Shown piece by piece: positions 33,718 to 45,510 of a stretch of DNA of 64,000 bases. The first letter of the stretch is position 1, and each line of letters begins with the position of its first letter. The translations under genes and the position numbers were made by a program. The notes beneath the pieces are model-generated. The model was not told where the DNA came from. It did no database searches and saw only the letters and a list, made by a program, of their open reading frames with translations. The DNA is from Hordeum vulgare subsp. vulgare (Eukaryota; Streptophyta; Magnoliopsida; Poales; Poaceae): positions 394,989,581 through 395,053,580 of the forward strand of contig NC_058518.1 of NCBI RefSeq assembly GCF_904849725.1, in the 5' to 3' direction.

Positions 33718-35341
33718 TATACATCTCAAACGTATCTATAATTTTTGATGGTTTCACGCTGTTATCTTGTCTTCTTTATATGTTTTATGTACCTTTTTAT
33801 ATCTTTTTTTGGGACTAACTTATTGATTCAGTGCCAAGTGTCAGTTCCTGTTTTTCCGTGTTTTTGACTCTTTTCAGATGTGATTTTGGAACGGAGTCCA
33901 AACGGAAGAAAAAAAACCCGAAATGATTTTTTCCTGAACGGAAGAAGTCTAGGGGGCTTTTGGGCCAAGCCAGGTGGGCTCCAGGGAGCCCACAAGCCCC
34001 CACTCCGCCACGAGGGGGAGGCGGCGGTGGGCAGGCTTGTGGCCTCCCTGGCCGCCCCCTGACCTAGGTCTTGCGCCTATATATTCCCAAATATTCTGCA
34101 AAAAATCGGGGGAGCCTCGAAAATACTTTTCCGTCGCCGCAAGCTTCCGTTTCCGCGAGATCTCATCTAGAGACCCTTCCCGGCACCCTGCCGGAGGGGA
34201 CTTTGGAGGTGGAGGGCTTCTTCATCATCATCATCGCCCCTCCAATGACTCGTGAGTAGTTCACTTCAGACCTACAGGTCCGTAGTTAGTAGCTAGATGG
34301 CTTCTTCTCTCTCTTGGATCTTCAATACAAAGTTCTCCATGATCTTCATGGAGATCTATCCAATGTAATATTCTTTGGAAGTGTGTTTGTCGAGATCCGA
34401 TGAATAATGGACTTGTGATCAGATTATCTATGATATATATTCGAGTCTTTGCTGATTTCTTATATGCATGCTTTGATATCCTTGTAAGTCTCTCCGAGTC
34501 TTGGGTTTTGTTTGGCCAACTAGATCTATGATTCTTGTAATGGGAGAAGTGCTTGGTTTTGGGTTCTGCCATGTGGTGACCTTTCCAAGTGACAGCAGGG
34601 GCAGCAAGGCACACATCAAGCAGTTGCCATCAAGGGTAAAAAGATGGGGTTTTTATCATTGGTTTGAGATTATCCCTCTACATCATGTCATCTTGCTTAA
34701 GGCGTTACTCTGTTCTTATGGACTTAATACACTAGATGCATGCTGGATAGCGGTCGACGTGTGGAGTAATAGTATTAGATGCAGAAAGTATCGGTCTACT
34801 TGTTTCGGATGTGATGCCTATAGAAATAATCATTGCATAGATATCGTCACAACTCTGCACAGTTCTGTCAATTGCTCGACAGTAATTTGTTCACCCACCG
34901 TCTGCTTGCTTTCATGAGAGAAGCCACTAGTAAACACTACGGCCCCCGGGTCTATTCAAATCCATCGTTTACAACTCCGCTTTGACTTTGCTTTGTTACT
35001 TTGTTGCTTTCAGTTCTCACTTGGCAAACAATCTATAAGGGATTGACAGCCCCTTCATAGCGTTGGGTGCAAGCTTTTGTGTTTGTGCAGGATCTTGAGA
35101 TACTCTTCCGCCGGATTGATACCTTGGTTCTCAAACTGAGGGAAATACTTACCGTCGCTGTGCTACATCACCCTTTCCGCTTCGAGGGAACACCAACGCA
35201 AGGCTCCAAGGCCACGGGGGGAATCCTTTGCATACTTGCTTAGGAAGTCCCTTAAGGCGTAGCCGTTGCTGAAGGATTCCTGGTGCCGTCGACACAACTA
35301 CTTCCTGGTGCCGTTGCAAGGGATACACAACAAAACAATCA
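33718..35341 (+). repeat. 5' LTR of F2 (1624 bp)
   Basis: Starts TATACATCTCAAACG (the 3' copy has TGATACGTCTCAAACG) and ends ACAAAACAATCA. The TATA box TATATATT is at 34078-34085. Near its end it has further primer-site-like phrases (CTGGTGCCGTCGAC, CTGGTGCCGTTGCAAGGG). Confidence 0.92.
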
Positions 35342-35351
35342 GAAGTATTTC

Positions 35352-35369
35352 TCGCGCCGTTGCCGGGGA
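35352..35369 (+). promoter_or_regulatory. F2 primer-binding site (tRNA-Asp type)
   Basis: TCGCGCCGTTGCCGGGGA, ten bases after the LTR, one base from the perfect site. A second copy, TGGCGCAGTTGCCGGGGA, lies at 35412-35429, 60 bp on. Confidence 0.88.
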
Positions 35370-35635
35370 GGAGGATCGTCAAGAATATTCTCCCGACAAC
35401 GCGCCTATTTCTGGCGCAGTTGCCGGGGAGGAGAAATCAAGATCTATCCAAGTAGGTCTCACAAACTCTTCTCTTGCATTTACTTTTGTTACCAGTTGTC
35501 TCTCGTTTTCCTCTCCCCCACTTCACATTTGCCGTTTTCATTCACCTTTCTCCTTCGCCGTTTTCTTTTGCCCTCGTCGTTTTCCTTTGCTGGTTTCTTG
35601 CTTGCTTGTGTGCTTGTTTGTTTGTTGAAGATATC

Positions 35636-36634
35636 ATGTCTGAAAACACCAAACTTTGCGACTTATCGAGCACTAATAATAATGATTTTATTAGTACTCC
35701 GATTGCTCCCGCCACTAGTGCGGAATCGTATGAAATCAACGCAGCTTTGCTGAATCTTGTTATGAAAGAGAAATTCTCTGGCCTTCCTAGTGAAGATGTC
35801 GCATCCCATCTCAATACCTTCATTGAGCTTTGTGATATGCAAAAGAAAAGAGATGTGGATAATGACGTGATTAAGTTGAAACTTTTTCCTTTCTCGTTGC
35901 GAGATCACGCAAAAACTTGGTTTTCTTCTTTGCCTAAAAATAGTATCGATTCTTGGGATAGGTGCAAAGATGCTTACATATCCAAGTATTTTCTGCCGGC
36001 TAAGATCATCTCCTTACGTAACGATATCATGAATTTCAAGCAAGTTGATCATGAATACGTTGCACAATCTTGGGAGAGGATGAAGCTTATGATTAGAAAT
36101 TGTCCTGCTGATGGCTTGAGTTTGTGGATGATTATACAAATCTTTTACGCTGGCTTGAATTTCGCTTCTCACAATATCTTGGACTCCGCCTCAGGTGGAA
36201 CGTTCATGGAAATCACGTTAGGAGACGCTACAAAACTCCTAGACAATATCATGACCAACTACTCTCAGTGGCACACTGAACGGTCGCCTGCTAGCAAAAA
36301 GGTGCACGCTATAGAAGAGATTAACTCGCTTAGTGCTAAGATGGACGAGTTGATGAATTTGGTTGTTAGTAGAAATGCTACCGTAGATCCTAATGAAATG
36401 CCACTATCTTCTTTGATTGAGAGTAGCAACACTAGTTTGGACGTGAATTTTGTTGGTAGGAACAATTTTGGCAACAACAATGCTTTTAGAGGAAACTATG
36501 TTCCTAGGCCTTTTCCTAGTAACTCCTCTAACAATTATAGAAATTCCTACGACAACACTTATGGAAATCACAACAAATTACCCTCTGATTTAGAGAGTAA
36601 TATCAAAGAGTTCATCAACTCTCAAAATATTTAA
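35636..36634 (+). pseudogene. gag: F2 gag, main part
   Basis: Start chosen at ATG 35636 (MSENTKLCDL). The frame is open from 35474, but the upstream 54 codons are a pyrimidine-rich leader giving a spurious hydrophobic peptide. Residues about 45-190 match the retrotransposon gag (capsid-like) domain, with EKFSGLPSEDVASHLNTF, LKLFPFSLRDHAKTWFSSLP, SWDRCKDAYISKYFLPAK and DEYVAQ-like (DHEYVAQSWERMK) blocks. An Asn-rich linker (RNNFGNNNAFRGNY) follows. The frame ends at TAA after NSQNI. The neighbouring frame continues with EKKLLKINDLAKSVDRM to about 36830, so a frameshift near 36630 has cut off the C-terminal coiled-coil part. Confidence 0.9.
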
Positions 36635-36639
36635 TGCGT

Positions 36640-37716
36640 CCATAGAGAAAAAACTACTCAAAATAAACGATTTGGCTAAGAGCGTTGATAGGATGTCTTC
36701 TGATATTGATGCTTCAAAAGTTAGATGCGCTCCTCCCAAGATCAACTTGGATGAAACTTTGAAATCTATGCGTATCTCTATGAATGAGAGCAAAGAAAGA
36801 ACCGCCCAAATTCGCGCTAGACATGAATGGTTTTAAAAGGGTGTGTTCTAGTGATGCAAATCACGAAGATCTTAAAGTGCTTGGTGTGTCTCCTCTTGAA
36901 TCTTTGTTTTTGCGTGTCAAACCTACTTATGGAGGGGCTGGATATGAATCCACTTTGGTTGAAAAACGCCCCAATGATTCGGAGTCCACCTATCTTGATG
37001 ATAAAGGTGTGGAGAGTGGAGTAGAAGAAGTCAAAATTTTGGGTAGTAATGAAACTCCCACTTTGGATTTCAAGGAATTCAATTATGATAATTGCTCCTT
37101 GTTTGAATGCATTTCTTTGACGCAATCCATTGCAAACTCTCCACATGCTTATAGCCAAAGCAAAGCCTTTACCGCGCATATCGTAGATGCTATGATGAAA
37201 TCTCTTGAAGAGAAGCTCGAACTAGAAGTCTCGATACCTAGAAAACTTCATGATGAGTGGGAACCTACTATCAAAATCAAGATCAAAAACTATGAGTGCA
37301 ATGCTTTGTGTGATTTGGGTGCTAGTGTTTCCGCGATTCCAAAGTCTTTATGTGATATTCTTGGTTTTCATGAGATTGAAGAGTGTTCTATTAATTTGCA
37401 TCTTGCGGATTCTACCGTCAAGAAGCCCATGGGGAGGATCGATGATGTTCTTATTGTTGCAAATAAGAACTATGTACCCGTGAGTTTCATTGTACTTGAA
37501 ATAGATTGCAATCCTTAATGTCCCATTATTCTTAGTAGACCTTTCCTAAGGACTTTTGGTGTTATCATCGATATGAAGGAAGCGAATATTAGATTTCAAT
37601 TTCCATTAAAGAAGGGCATGGAGCACTTTCCTAGAAAGAAAATAAGGTTGCCTTATGAATCTATGATGAGGGCTACCTATGGTTTGAGCACCAAAGATGA
37701 CTATACGTGGTTCCAT
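36640..37716 (+). pseudogene. F2 gag C-terminus and aspartic protease
   Basis: First a displaced gag tail (to about 36830, frame +1 relative to gag). Then from about 36784 comes a frame with an acidic linker and the retroviral-type protease. The active-site block is CDLGASVSAIPKSL (the Athila DLGAS form of DTGAS) and the flap region follows. The frame is interrupted by TAA at 37516-37518 exactly before CPIILSRPFLRTFG, the conserved ILGRPFL block, and continues in the same frame through MKEANIRFQFPLKKGMEHF. This is therefore one nonsense mutation in an otherwise readable protease. No reverse transcriptase follows. Confidence 0.88.
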
Positions 37717-37725
37717 CACTTTCTC

Positions 37726-37773
37726 CTAGCTAAGGGCGTTAAACAAAAGCGGTTGTTGGGAGGCAACCCAACG
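37726..37773 (+). ncRNA. Conserved hairpin block shared by F1 and F2 (F2 copy)
   Basis: CTAGCTAAGGGCGTTAAAC then GTTGTTGGGAGGCAACCCAA, as in F1 at 31695. Here it directly follows the protease reading frame. Confidence 0.45.
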
Positions 37774-39662
37774 AATCTATCCTTTTTATTTCTGTTTTGT
37801 ATTTTCCACACTTTCATAATTCTGTTATGATTGTGTTTTTTGTGTTTCTTTTTGCTTTGTGCCAAGCAAAACCGTTATGATTAGTCTTGAGGATGATCGT
37901 TTGGTCATGCTGGGAAAGACAGAAACTTTCTGCTCACGAAAAGAATTTTCATTTTTGTTCTATAAGAGATTTTGAGTTGCTTCTTTTTGCTGCTGATTGC
38001 TATGAAAATTCTTCAGACTTTCGTAATGTTTCAGAATTTTTAAAGTACCAGAGGTATACGAAACATACAGATTTCTACAGACTGGTCTGCTGTTAACAGA
38101 TTCTGTTTTTGTTGTGTTGGTTGCTTATTTTGATGAAACTATGGATAGTATCGGGGGGTATTAGCCATGGAAGATTGAAAGTACAGTAACCCAACATCAG
38201 CACAAGTAGAATTTAAGTTTGCTACAGTACCTAAGGAAGTGGTGGTTTGCTTTCTTGTACTAATGTTATCACGAGTTTCTGTTTAAGTTTCGTGTTGTGA
38301 AGTCTTCAAGTTTTGGGTGAAGTTCTTATGGACAAAAAGATAAAGAGTGGCAAGAGCTCAAGCTTGGGGATGCCCAAGGCACCCCAAGAGATTCAAGGAT
38401 GACGTAAAAGCCTAAGCTTGGGGATGCCCTGGGAAGGCATCCCCTCTCTCGTCTTCAATCCATCGGTAACGTTACTTGGGGCTATATTTTTATTCACCAC
38501 ATGTTATGTGTTTTTGCTTGGAGCGTCTTGTATCGTAGGAGTCTTTTATTTTTGTTGTGTCACAATCATCCTTACTGCACACCTAGAGAGAGAGACATGC
38601 ACTCACCGTGATTTTATCGAGCTTCACTTATATCCTTTGGTAGACAATTCAGCTCACATGTGCTTCACTTATATATTTTGAGCTAGATACTTTTGCTCTA
38701 TGTGATTCACTTACATATTTTAGAGTGCATAGGTGCGTGGCTTGGTAGTTGATCTATGCTTTGAAAGTAGTCTCAAAAGGGGTAGTTATCCAAAGGGATA
38801 CGAAAACTTCCACCTTCATGTGCATTGAATAGTTAGAGAAGTTTGATTCATCTCAATTAGTTTTGAGTTGTGGTTATGGTAATATTGAAGTCATGCTAGT
38901 AAGGTGTTGTGGATATAGAAATACTTGTGTTGAAGTTAGTGATTCCCGTAGCATGCACGTATGGTGAACCATTATGTGATGAAATTTTCATTATATAACT
39001 TGGCTTGTATATTCCAATGATAGGCTTCCTCAAAATTGCCTTAGGTCTTCGTGAGCAAGCAAGTTGGATGCACACCCACTAGTTTTCCTTAAGAGCTTTC
39101 ACATACTCGTAGCTCTAGTGCATCATTTGTATGGCAATCCCTACTCATTCACATTGATATCTATTGATGAGCATCTCCACAGCTCATTGATATGCCTAGT
39201 TAATGTGACTATCTTCTCCCTTTTTGTCTTGCAACCTCCACCACACTTCACACCATCTATAGTGCTATAACCATGGCTCACGCTCATGTATTGCGTGAGA
39301 GTTGAAAATGTTTGAGAAAGTAAAGGTGTGAAACAATTACTTGGCCAATACCGGGGTTGTGCATGATTTAAATTCGTTGTGCAATGATGATAGAGCATAG
39401 CCAGACTATATGCTTTTGTAGGAATAACTTTCTTTTGGCCTTGTTATTTTGAAAGTTCATGATTACCTTGCTAGTTTGCTTGAATTATTATTGTTTCCAC
39501 ATCAATAGAAAACTATTGTTTTGAATCTAATGGATCTGAACATTCACGTCACATAAGAGGAATTACAAAGGACATCTATTCTAGGTAACATGAAAGCATC
39601 AAAAGTTCATTCTTTATCACTTCCCTACTCGAGGACGAGCATGAGTGAAGCTTGGGGATGCT
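37774..39662 (+). other. F2 3' internal region, non-coding
   Basis: Collinear with the F1 3' region. Internal polypurine-motif copies are at 38360 and 38414. The true polypurine tract AAGCTTGGGGATGCT (39648-39662) abuts the 3' LTR. Short frames have no recognisable domain. Confidence 0.8.
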
Positions 39663-41286
39663 TGATACGTCTCAAACGTATCTATAATTTTTTATGGTTT
39701 CACGCTGTTATCTTGTCTTCTTTTGATGTTTTATGTATCTTTTTATATCTTTTTGGGACTAATTTATTAATTCAGTGCCAAGTGCCAGTTCCTGTTTTTT
39801 CTGTGTTTTTGACTCTTTTCAGATCTGATTTTGGAACGGAGTCCAAACGGAATAAAAACCCGGAAATGATTTTTTCCCGAACGGAAGAAGATCACGGGAC
39901 TTCTGGGCCAAGCCAGGTGGGCTCCACGGAGCCCACAAGCTCCCACTCCACCACGAGGGGGGAGGCAGCGGGGTCAAGGCTCGTGGCCTCCATGGCCGCC
40001 CCCTGACCTAGATCCTTGGCCTATATATTCCCAAATATTCCGAAAAAAAATCAGGGGAGCCTCGAAAATACTTTTCCACCGCCGCAAGCTTCCGTTTCCG
40101 CGAGATCTCATCTAGAGACCCTTCTCGGCGCCCTGCCGGAGGGGACTTTGGAGTTGGAGGGCTTCTTCATCATCATCATCGCCCCTCCAATGACTCGTGA
40201 GTAGTTCACTTTAGACCTACGGGTCCGTAGTTAGTAGCTAGATGACTTCTTCTCTCTCTTGGATCTTTAATACAAAGTTCTCCATGATCTTCATGGAGAT
40301 CTATCCGATGTAATCTTCTTTGGCGGTGTGTTTGTCGAGATCCGATGAATTGTGGATTTGTGATCAGATTATCTATGATATATATTTGAGTCTTTGCTGA
40401 TTTCTTATATGCATGATTTGATATCCTTGTAAGTCTCTCCGAGTCTTGGGTTTTGTTTGGCCAACTAGATCTATGATTCTTTCAATGGGAGAAGTGCTTG
40501 TTTTTGGGTTCTACCATGTGGTGACCTTTCCCAGTGACAGTAGGGGCAGCAAGGCACACATCAAGTAGTTGCCATCAAGGGTAAAAAGATGGGGTTTTTA
40601 TCATTGGTTTGAGATTATCCCTCTACATCATGTCATCTTGCTTAAGGCGTTACTCTGTTCTTATGGACTTAATACACTAGATGCATGCTGGATAGCGGTC
40701 GACGTGTGGAGTAATAGTAGTAGATGCAGAAAGTATCGGTCTACTTGTTTCGAACGTGATGCCTATAGAAATAATCATTGCATAGATATCATCACGACTC
40801 TGCATAGTTATGTCAATTGCTCGACACTAATTTGTTCACCCACCGTCTACTTGCTTTCATGAGACAAGCCACTAGTAAACACTACGGCCCCCGGGTCTAT
40901 TCACATCCATCGTTTACAACTCCGCTTTGACTTTGCTTTGTTACTTTGTTGCTTTCAGTTCTCACTTGGCAAACAATCTATAAGGGATTGACAACCCCTT
41001 CATAGCGTTGGGTGCAAGCTTTTGTGTTTGTGCAGGATCTTGAGATACTCTTCCGCCGGATTGATACCTTGGTTCTCAAACTGAGGGAAATACTTACCGT
41101 CGTTGTGCTACATCACCCTTTTCGCTTCGAGGGAACACCAACGCAAGGCTCCAAGGCCACGGGGGGAATCCTTTGCATACTTGCCTAGGAAGTCCCTTAA
41201 GGCGTAGCCGTTGCTGAAGGATTCCTGGTACCGTCGACACAACTACTTCCTGGCGCCGTTGCAGGGGATACACAGCAAAACAATCA
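39663..41286 (+). repeat. 3' LTR of F2 (1624 bp)
   Basis: TGATACGTCTCAAACG to ACAAAACAATCA, same length as the 5' LTR, followed by GGCTT. TATA box near 40022. Confidence 0.93.
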
Positions 41287-41291
41287 GGCTT

Positions 41292-41924
41292 CCTCAAAAT
41301 TGCCCTAGGTCTTCGTGAGCAAGCAAGTTGGATGCACACCCACTAGTTTTCCTTTTGAGCTTTCACATACTTATAGCTCTAGTGCATCCTTTGTATGGCA
41401 ATCCCTACTCATTCACATTGATATCTATTAATGGGCATCTCCATAGCCCTTTGATACGCCGAGTCAATGTGACCATCTCCTCCTTTTTGTCTCACAACCA
41501 CCACCACGCTCTATTCCACCATAGTGTTATATCCATGGCTCACGCTCATGTATTGCGTGGGAGTTGAAAAAAGTTTGAGAAAGTAAGAGTGCGAAAACTA
41601 TTACTTGGCCAATACCAGGGTTGTGCATGATTTAAATTAGTTGTGTGAGGATGATGGAGCATAGCCAGACTATATGATTTTGTAGGGATAACTTTCTTTG
41701 GCCTTGTTATTTCGAAAGTTCATGATTACCTTGCTAGTTTGCTTGTAGTATTATTGTTTTCATGTCAATAGAAAACTATTGTTTTGAATCTTACGGATCT
41801 GAACGTTCATGTCACATGAAATAAGTTACAAAGGAAAACTATGGTAGGTAGCATTCCACATCAAAAATTCAGTCTTTATCACTTCCTCACTCAAGGACGA
41901 GCATGAGTTAAGCTTGGGGATGCT
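41292..41924 (+). other. F1 3' internal region (second part)
   Basis: Resumes the F1 sequence interrupted at 33717 and is collinear with 39028-39662 of F2. Ends with the polypurine tract AAGCTTGGGGATGCT at 41910-41924. Confidence 0.88.
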
Positions 41925-43434
41925 TGATACGTCTCCAACGTATCTATAATTTTTGATGGTTCCATGCTATTATCTTGTCAAACTTTGGATGTTTTGTATG
42001 CCTTTTATATCTTTTTTTTGGACTAACTTATTAACTCGGTGCCAAGTGCCAGTTCCTGTTTTTTCCGTGTTTTTGACCCTTTTCTGAGGAAGATTTTAAA
42101 TGGTGTCCAAACGGAATAAAACTTCCGAAAATATTTTTTCCGGAACAGAAGATACGCACGGGACGTGAGAACCAAGGCACGGGCCAGCAGGGGACCCCAC
42201 AAGCCCGTTAGGCGCGGCCACGGGGGCCCGCGCCTAGCAGGCTTGTGGGCCCCCTGTGGCTCGTATGCCCTACCTCTTCCGCCTAAAAATTCCTAAAAAT
42301 TCCAAAACTGTGAGAGAGATCCACGAAAATACTTTTCCGCCGCCGCAAGGTTCTGTCTCCGCAAGATCCCATCTGTTGCATGTTCTGGTGCCCTGACGGA
42401 GGGGGGATTCGGATACGGAGGGCTTCTTCATCAACACCATGACCTCTCCGATGATGCGTGAGTAGTTCACCATAGACCTTCGGGTACATAGATAGTAGCT
42501 AGATGGCTTATTCTCTCTCTTGGATCTTCAATACAAAGTTCTCCATGATCTTCATGGAGATCTAGTCGATGTAATCTTCTTTGCGGTGTGTTTGTCGAGA
42601 TCCGATGAATTGTGGATTTATGATCAGATTATCTATGAATCTTATTTGAGTTTCTTCTAATCTCTTATATGCATGATTTCATATCCTTGTAATTCTCTTC
42701 GAGTTGTGGGTTTTGTTTGGCCAACTTGATCTATGATTCTTGTAATGGGAGAAGTGCTTGGTTTTGGGTTCATACCGTGCGGTGACCTCACCCAGTGATA
42801 GAAGGGGTAGCGAGGCACGCATCGTGTTGTTGCCATCAAGGGTAAAAAGATGGGGTTTACATCATTGGTTTGAGTTTATCCCTCTACATCATGTCATCTT
42901 GCTTAAGGCGTTACTCTGTTCGTCATGAACTCAATACACTAGATGCATGCTGGATATCGGTCGATGTGTGGAGTAATAGTAGTAGATGCAGAAAGTATCG
43001 GTCTACTTGTCTCGGACGTGATGCCTATATGTATGATCATTGCCTTAGATATCATCATGACTTTGTGCGGTTCTATCAATTGCTCGACGGTAATTTGTTC
43101 ACCCACCGTATTATTTGCTATTTTGAGAGAAGCCTCTAGTGAACACTATGGCCCCCGGGTCTACTTCACACCATATTTTCAGCCTTACACTTTTACTTCA
43201 TTGCACTTTCCGCCTTCAGATCTCACTTTGCAATCAATCTTGAAGGGATTGACAACCCCTTTATAGCGTTGGGTGCAAGCTCTTTTGTGTTTGCGTAGGT
43301 AATTTGGACTTGACCTTGATTCTCCTACTGGATTGATACCTTGGTTCTCAAACTGAGGGAAATACTTACTGCTCCTGTGCTGCATCACCCTTTCCTCTTC
43401 AACGGAAAAACTAACGCAAGCTCAAGAGGTAGGA
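41925..43434 (+). repeat. 3' LTR of F1 (1510 bp)
   Basis: TGATACGTCTCCAACG to CAAGAGGTAGGA. The TATA box of the 5' copy is altered here (TAAAAAT at 42284-42290). Confidence 0.92.
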
Positions 43435-43439
43435 CTTGC

Positions 43440-45508
43440 ATACTTTGTTAGCATTCTTTGGATCGACAAAACCTTCGAGTTGCATCATATACAACTCTTG
43501 CTTAAGAAAACCGTTAAGGAACGCCGTTTTGACATCCATGTGCCAGATTTCATAATCAAGAAATGCAGCTATTGCTAACATGATTCAGACGGACTTAAGC
43601 ATCACTACTGGTGAGAATGTCTCATCGTAGTCAACTCCTTGAACTTGTGAAAAACCCTTTGCCACAAGTCGAGCTTTATAAACGGTTACATTACCGCCCG
43701 CGTACGTCGTCTTCTTAAAGATCTATTTGTTCTGAATAGCCTTGCGGCCTTCAGGTAATACTTCCAAAGTCCACACTTTGTTTTCATACATAGTTCCTAT
43801 CTTAGACTTCATGGCCTCCAGCCATTTGTTGGAATCCGGGCCCACCATTGCTTCTTCATAATTCGTAGGTTCATCGTTGTCTAACAAGATGATTGATAAG
43901 ACAGGATTACCGTACCACTCACGAGCAGTACGTGATCTTGTCGACCTGCGAGGTCCGATAGGAACTTGATCGGAAGCTTCATGATCATCATCATTAGCTT
44001 CCTCCTCAACCGGCGTCTCTTCGACAGAGGTTTCCCCTTGCCCTGCGCCTCCATCTAGAGGGAGTAGAGGTTCGACAACCTCATCAAGTTCTATCTTCCT
44101 CCCACTCAATTCTTTCGAGAGAAACTCCTTCTCAAGAAAAGCCTTGTTCTTAGCAACAAGCACTTTGCCCTCGAATCTGAGATAGAAGGTGTACCCAACT
44201 GTCTCCTTTGGGTAACCTATGAAGAATCACTTTTCCGCTTTGGGTTCCAGCTTTTCAGGCTGAAGCTTTTTGACATAAGCATCACATCCCCAAACTTTAA
44301 GAAACGACAACTTTGGCCTCTTGCCATAGCATAGCTCGTATGGTGTCGTCTCAACGGATTTCGACGGTGCCCTATTTAAAGTGAATGCAGCTCTCTCTAA
44401 TGCATAACCCCAAAACGATAACGACAAATCGGTAAGAGACATCATAGATCACACCATATCTAACAAAGTACGATTACGACATTCGGACACACCATTACGC
44501 TGTGGTGTTCCAGGCGGTGTTAACTGTGAAATGATTCCACGTTGTCTCAAGTGAGCACCAAACTCGAAACTCAGATATTCACCCCCACGATCAGAAGTAG
44601 GAACTTGATCTTCTTGCTACGATGATTTTCAACTTCACTCTGAAATTGCTTGAACTTCTCAAACGTTTCATACTTGTGCTTCATCAAGTAGATATATCCA
44701 TACCTACTCAAATCGTCAGTGAAGGTGAGAAAATAACGATATCCGCTGCGCGCTTCCACACTCATTGGACCGCACACATCGGTATGTATGATCTCCAACA
44801 AGTCACTTGCACGCTCCATTGTTCCGGAGAACGGAGTCTTAGTCATCTTGCCCATGAGGCATGGTTCGCACGTGTCAAGTGATTCAAAATCAAGTGACTC
44901 CAAAAGCCCATCGGAATGGAATTTCTTCATGCGCTTTACACCAATATGACCTAAGCGGCAGTGCCACAAAAACGTGGCGCTATCATTGTTAACTCTACAT
45001 CTTTTGGTCTCAATGTTATGTATATGTGTGTCATCACAATCAAGATTCAATATGAACAATCCTCTCACATTGGGTGCATGACCATAAAAGATATTACTCA
45101 TAGAAATAGAACAACCATTGTTCTCTGACCTAAACGAGTAACCGTCTCGTAATAAACAAGATCCAGATATAATGTTCATGCTTAATGCAGGCACTAAATA
45201 ACAATTATTTAAGTTCATAACTAATCTTGATGGTAATTGAAGTGAGATTGTGCCCACGGCGATTGCATCAACCTTGGAACCATTTCCCACGCGCATCGTC
45301 ACTTCATCCTTCGCCAGCCTTCGTTTATTCCGCGGTTCCTGCTTCGAGTTGAAATATGAGCAACAGAACCGGTATCAAATACCCAGGCACTATTACGAGA
45401 GTTGGTTAAGTACACATCAATAACATGTATATCACATATACCTGATTTTTCTTTGGCCGCCTTCTTATCGGCCAAATACTTGGGGCAGTTGCGCTTCCAA
45501 TGACCCAT
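43440..45508 (-). pseudogene. Angela-type gag end, protease, integrase, reverse transcriptase start
   Basis: Along the minus strand: a gag zinc-knuckle tail (GHWKRNCPKYL, 45508) cut by Maximus; protease with VFDTGSVAHI; a frameshift at about 45300; then integrase (44571-45302) with HCRLGH, CEPCLMGK and the first catalytic Asp in HTDVCGPM. A frameshift precedes the second Asp. 44227-44445 has the conserved LNRAPSKSVETTPYE and LKVWGC blocks. 43723-44163 has an acidic linker and the start of reverse transcriptase (NKWLEAMKSKIGTMYENKVW), ending in a stop. Broken frames to 43440 still show [32 protein letters not shown] and [10 protein letters not shown], where F1 is inserted. Many lesions; non-functional. 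Confidence 0.92.
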
Positions 45509-45510
45509 CC

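Larger units (their letters stand above)
33718..41286 (+). mobile_element. F2: non-autonomous Athila-group Gypsy element with gag-protease
   Basis: Inserted in F1. The 5-bp duplication GGCTT is at 33713-33717 and 41287-41291. LTRs are both 1624 bp. The internal region has a tRNA-Asp primer site, gag, an aspartic protease and a long 3' region, but no reverse transcriptase, RNase H or integrase. It is therefore likely mobilised by an autonomous Athila-group relative. The copy is 7569 bp long and its two LTRs differ at many positions, so it is not recent. Confidence 0.92.
29095..43434 (+). mobile_element. F1: non-autonomous Athila-group Gypsy element (Fatima-like)
   Basis: Flanked by the 5-bp duplication CTTGC (29090-29094, 43435-43439). 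The two LTRs have exactly the same length, 1510 bp. The primer site matches the 3' end of aspartate tRNA (TGGTGCCGTTGCCGGGGA), as in Athila, and the polypurine tract AAGCTTGGGGATGCT abuts the 3' LTR. No gag or pol is present; the only substantial frame is an ORF of unknown function. F2 is inserted at 33718-41286. Removing F2 leaves an element of about 6.8 kb. The family label is from memory of Triticeae LTRs that begin TGATACGTCTCCAACG. Confidence 0.9.
26148..45510 (-). mobile_element. Angela/WIS/BARE-type Copia, interrupted by F1 and by Maximus
   Basis: The LTR text, from TGTTGGGGAACGTTGCATGG to GCATATTTCCAACA, is recognisable as the BARE1-WIS-Angela group of Triticeae. The element is on the minus strand and the visible pieces are 26148-29094 and 43440-45510. 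The host sequence is interrupted by F1 inside reverse transcriptase (duplication CTTGC at 29090-29094 and 43435-43439) and by Maximus at 45511 in the gag zinc knuckle. Gag and the 5' LTR are predicted to lie beyond the window. Confidence 0.93.

Noticed and set aside
35474..35635. Hydrophobic N-terminal extension of F2 gag resembling a signal peptide
   Set aside because: It is the translated pyrimidine-rich leader; gag homology begins at the ATG at 35636.
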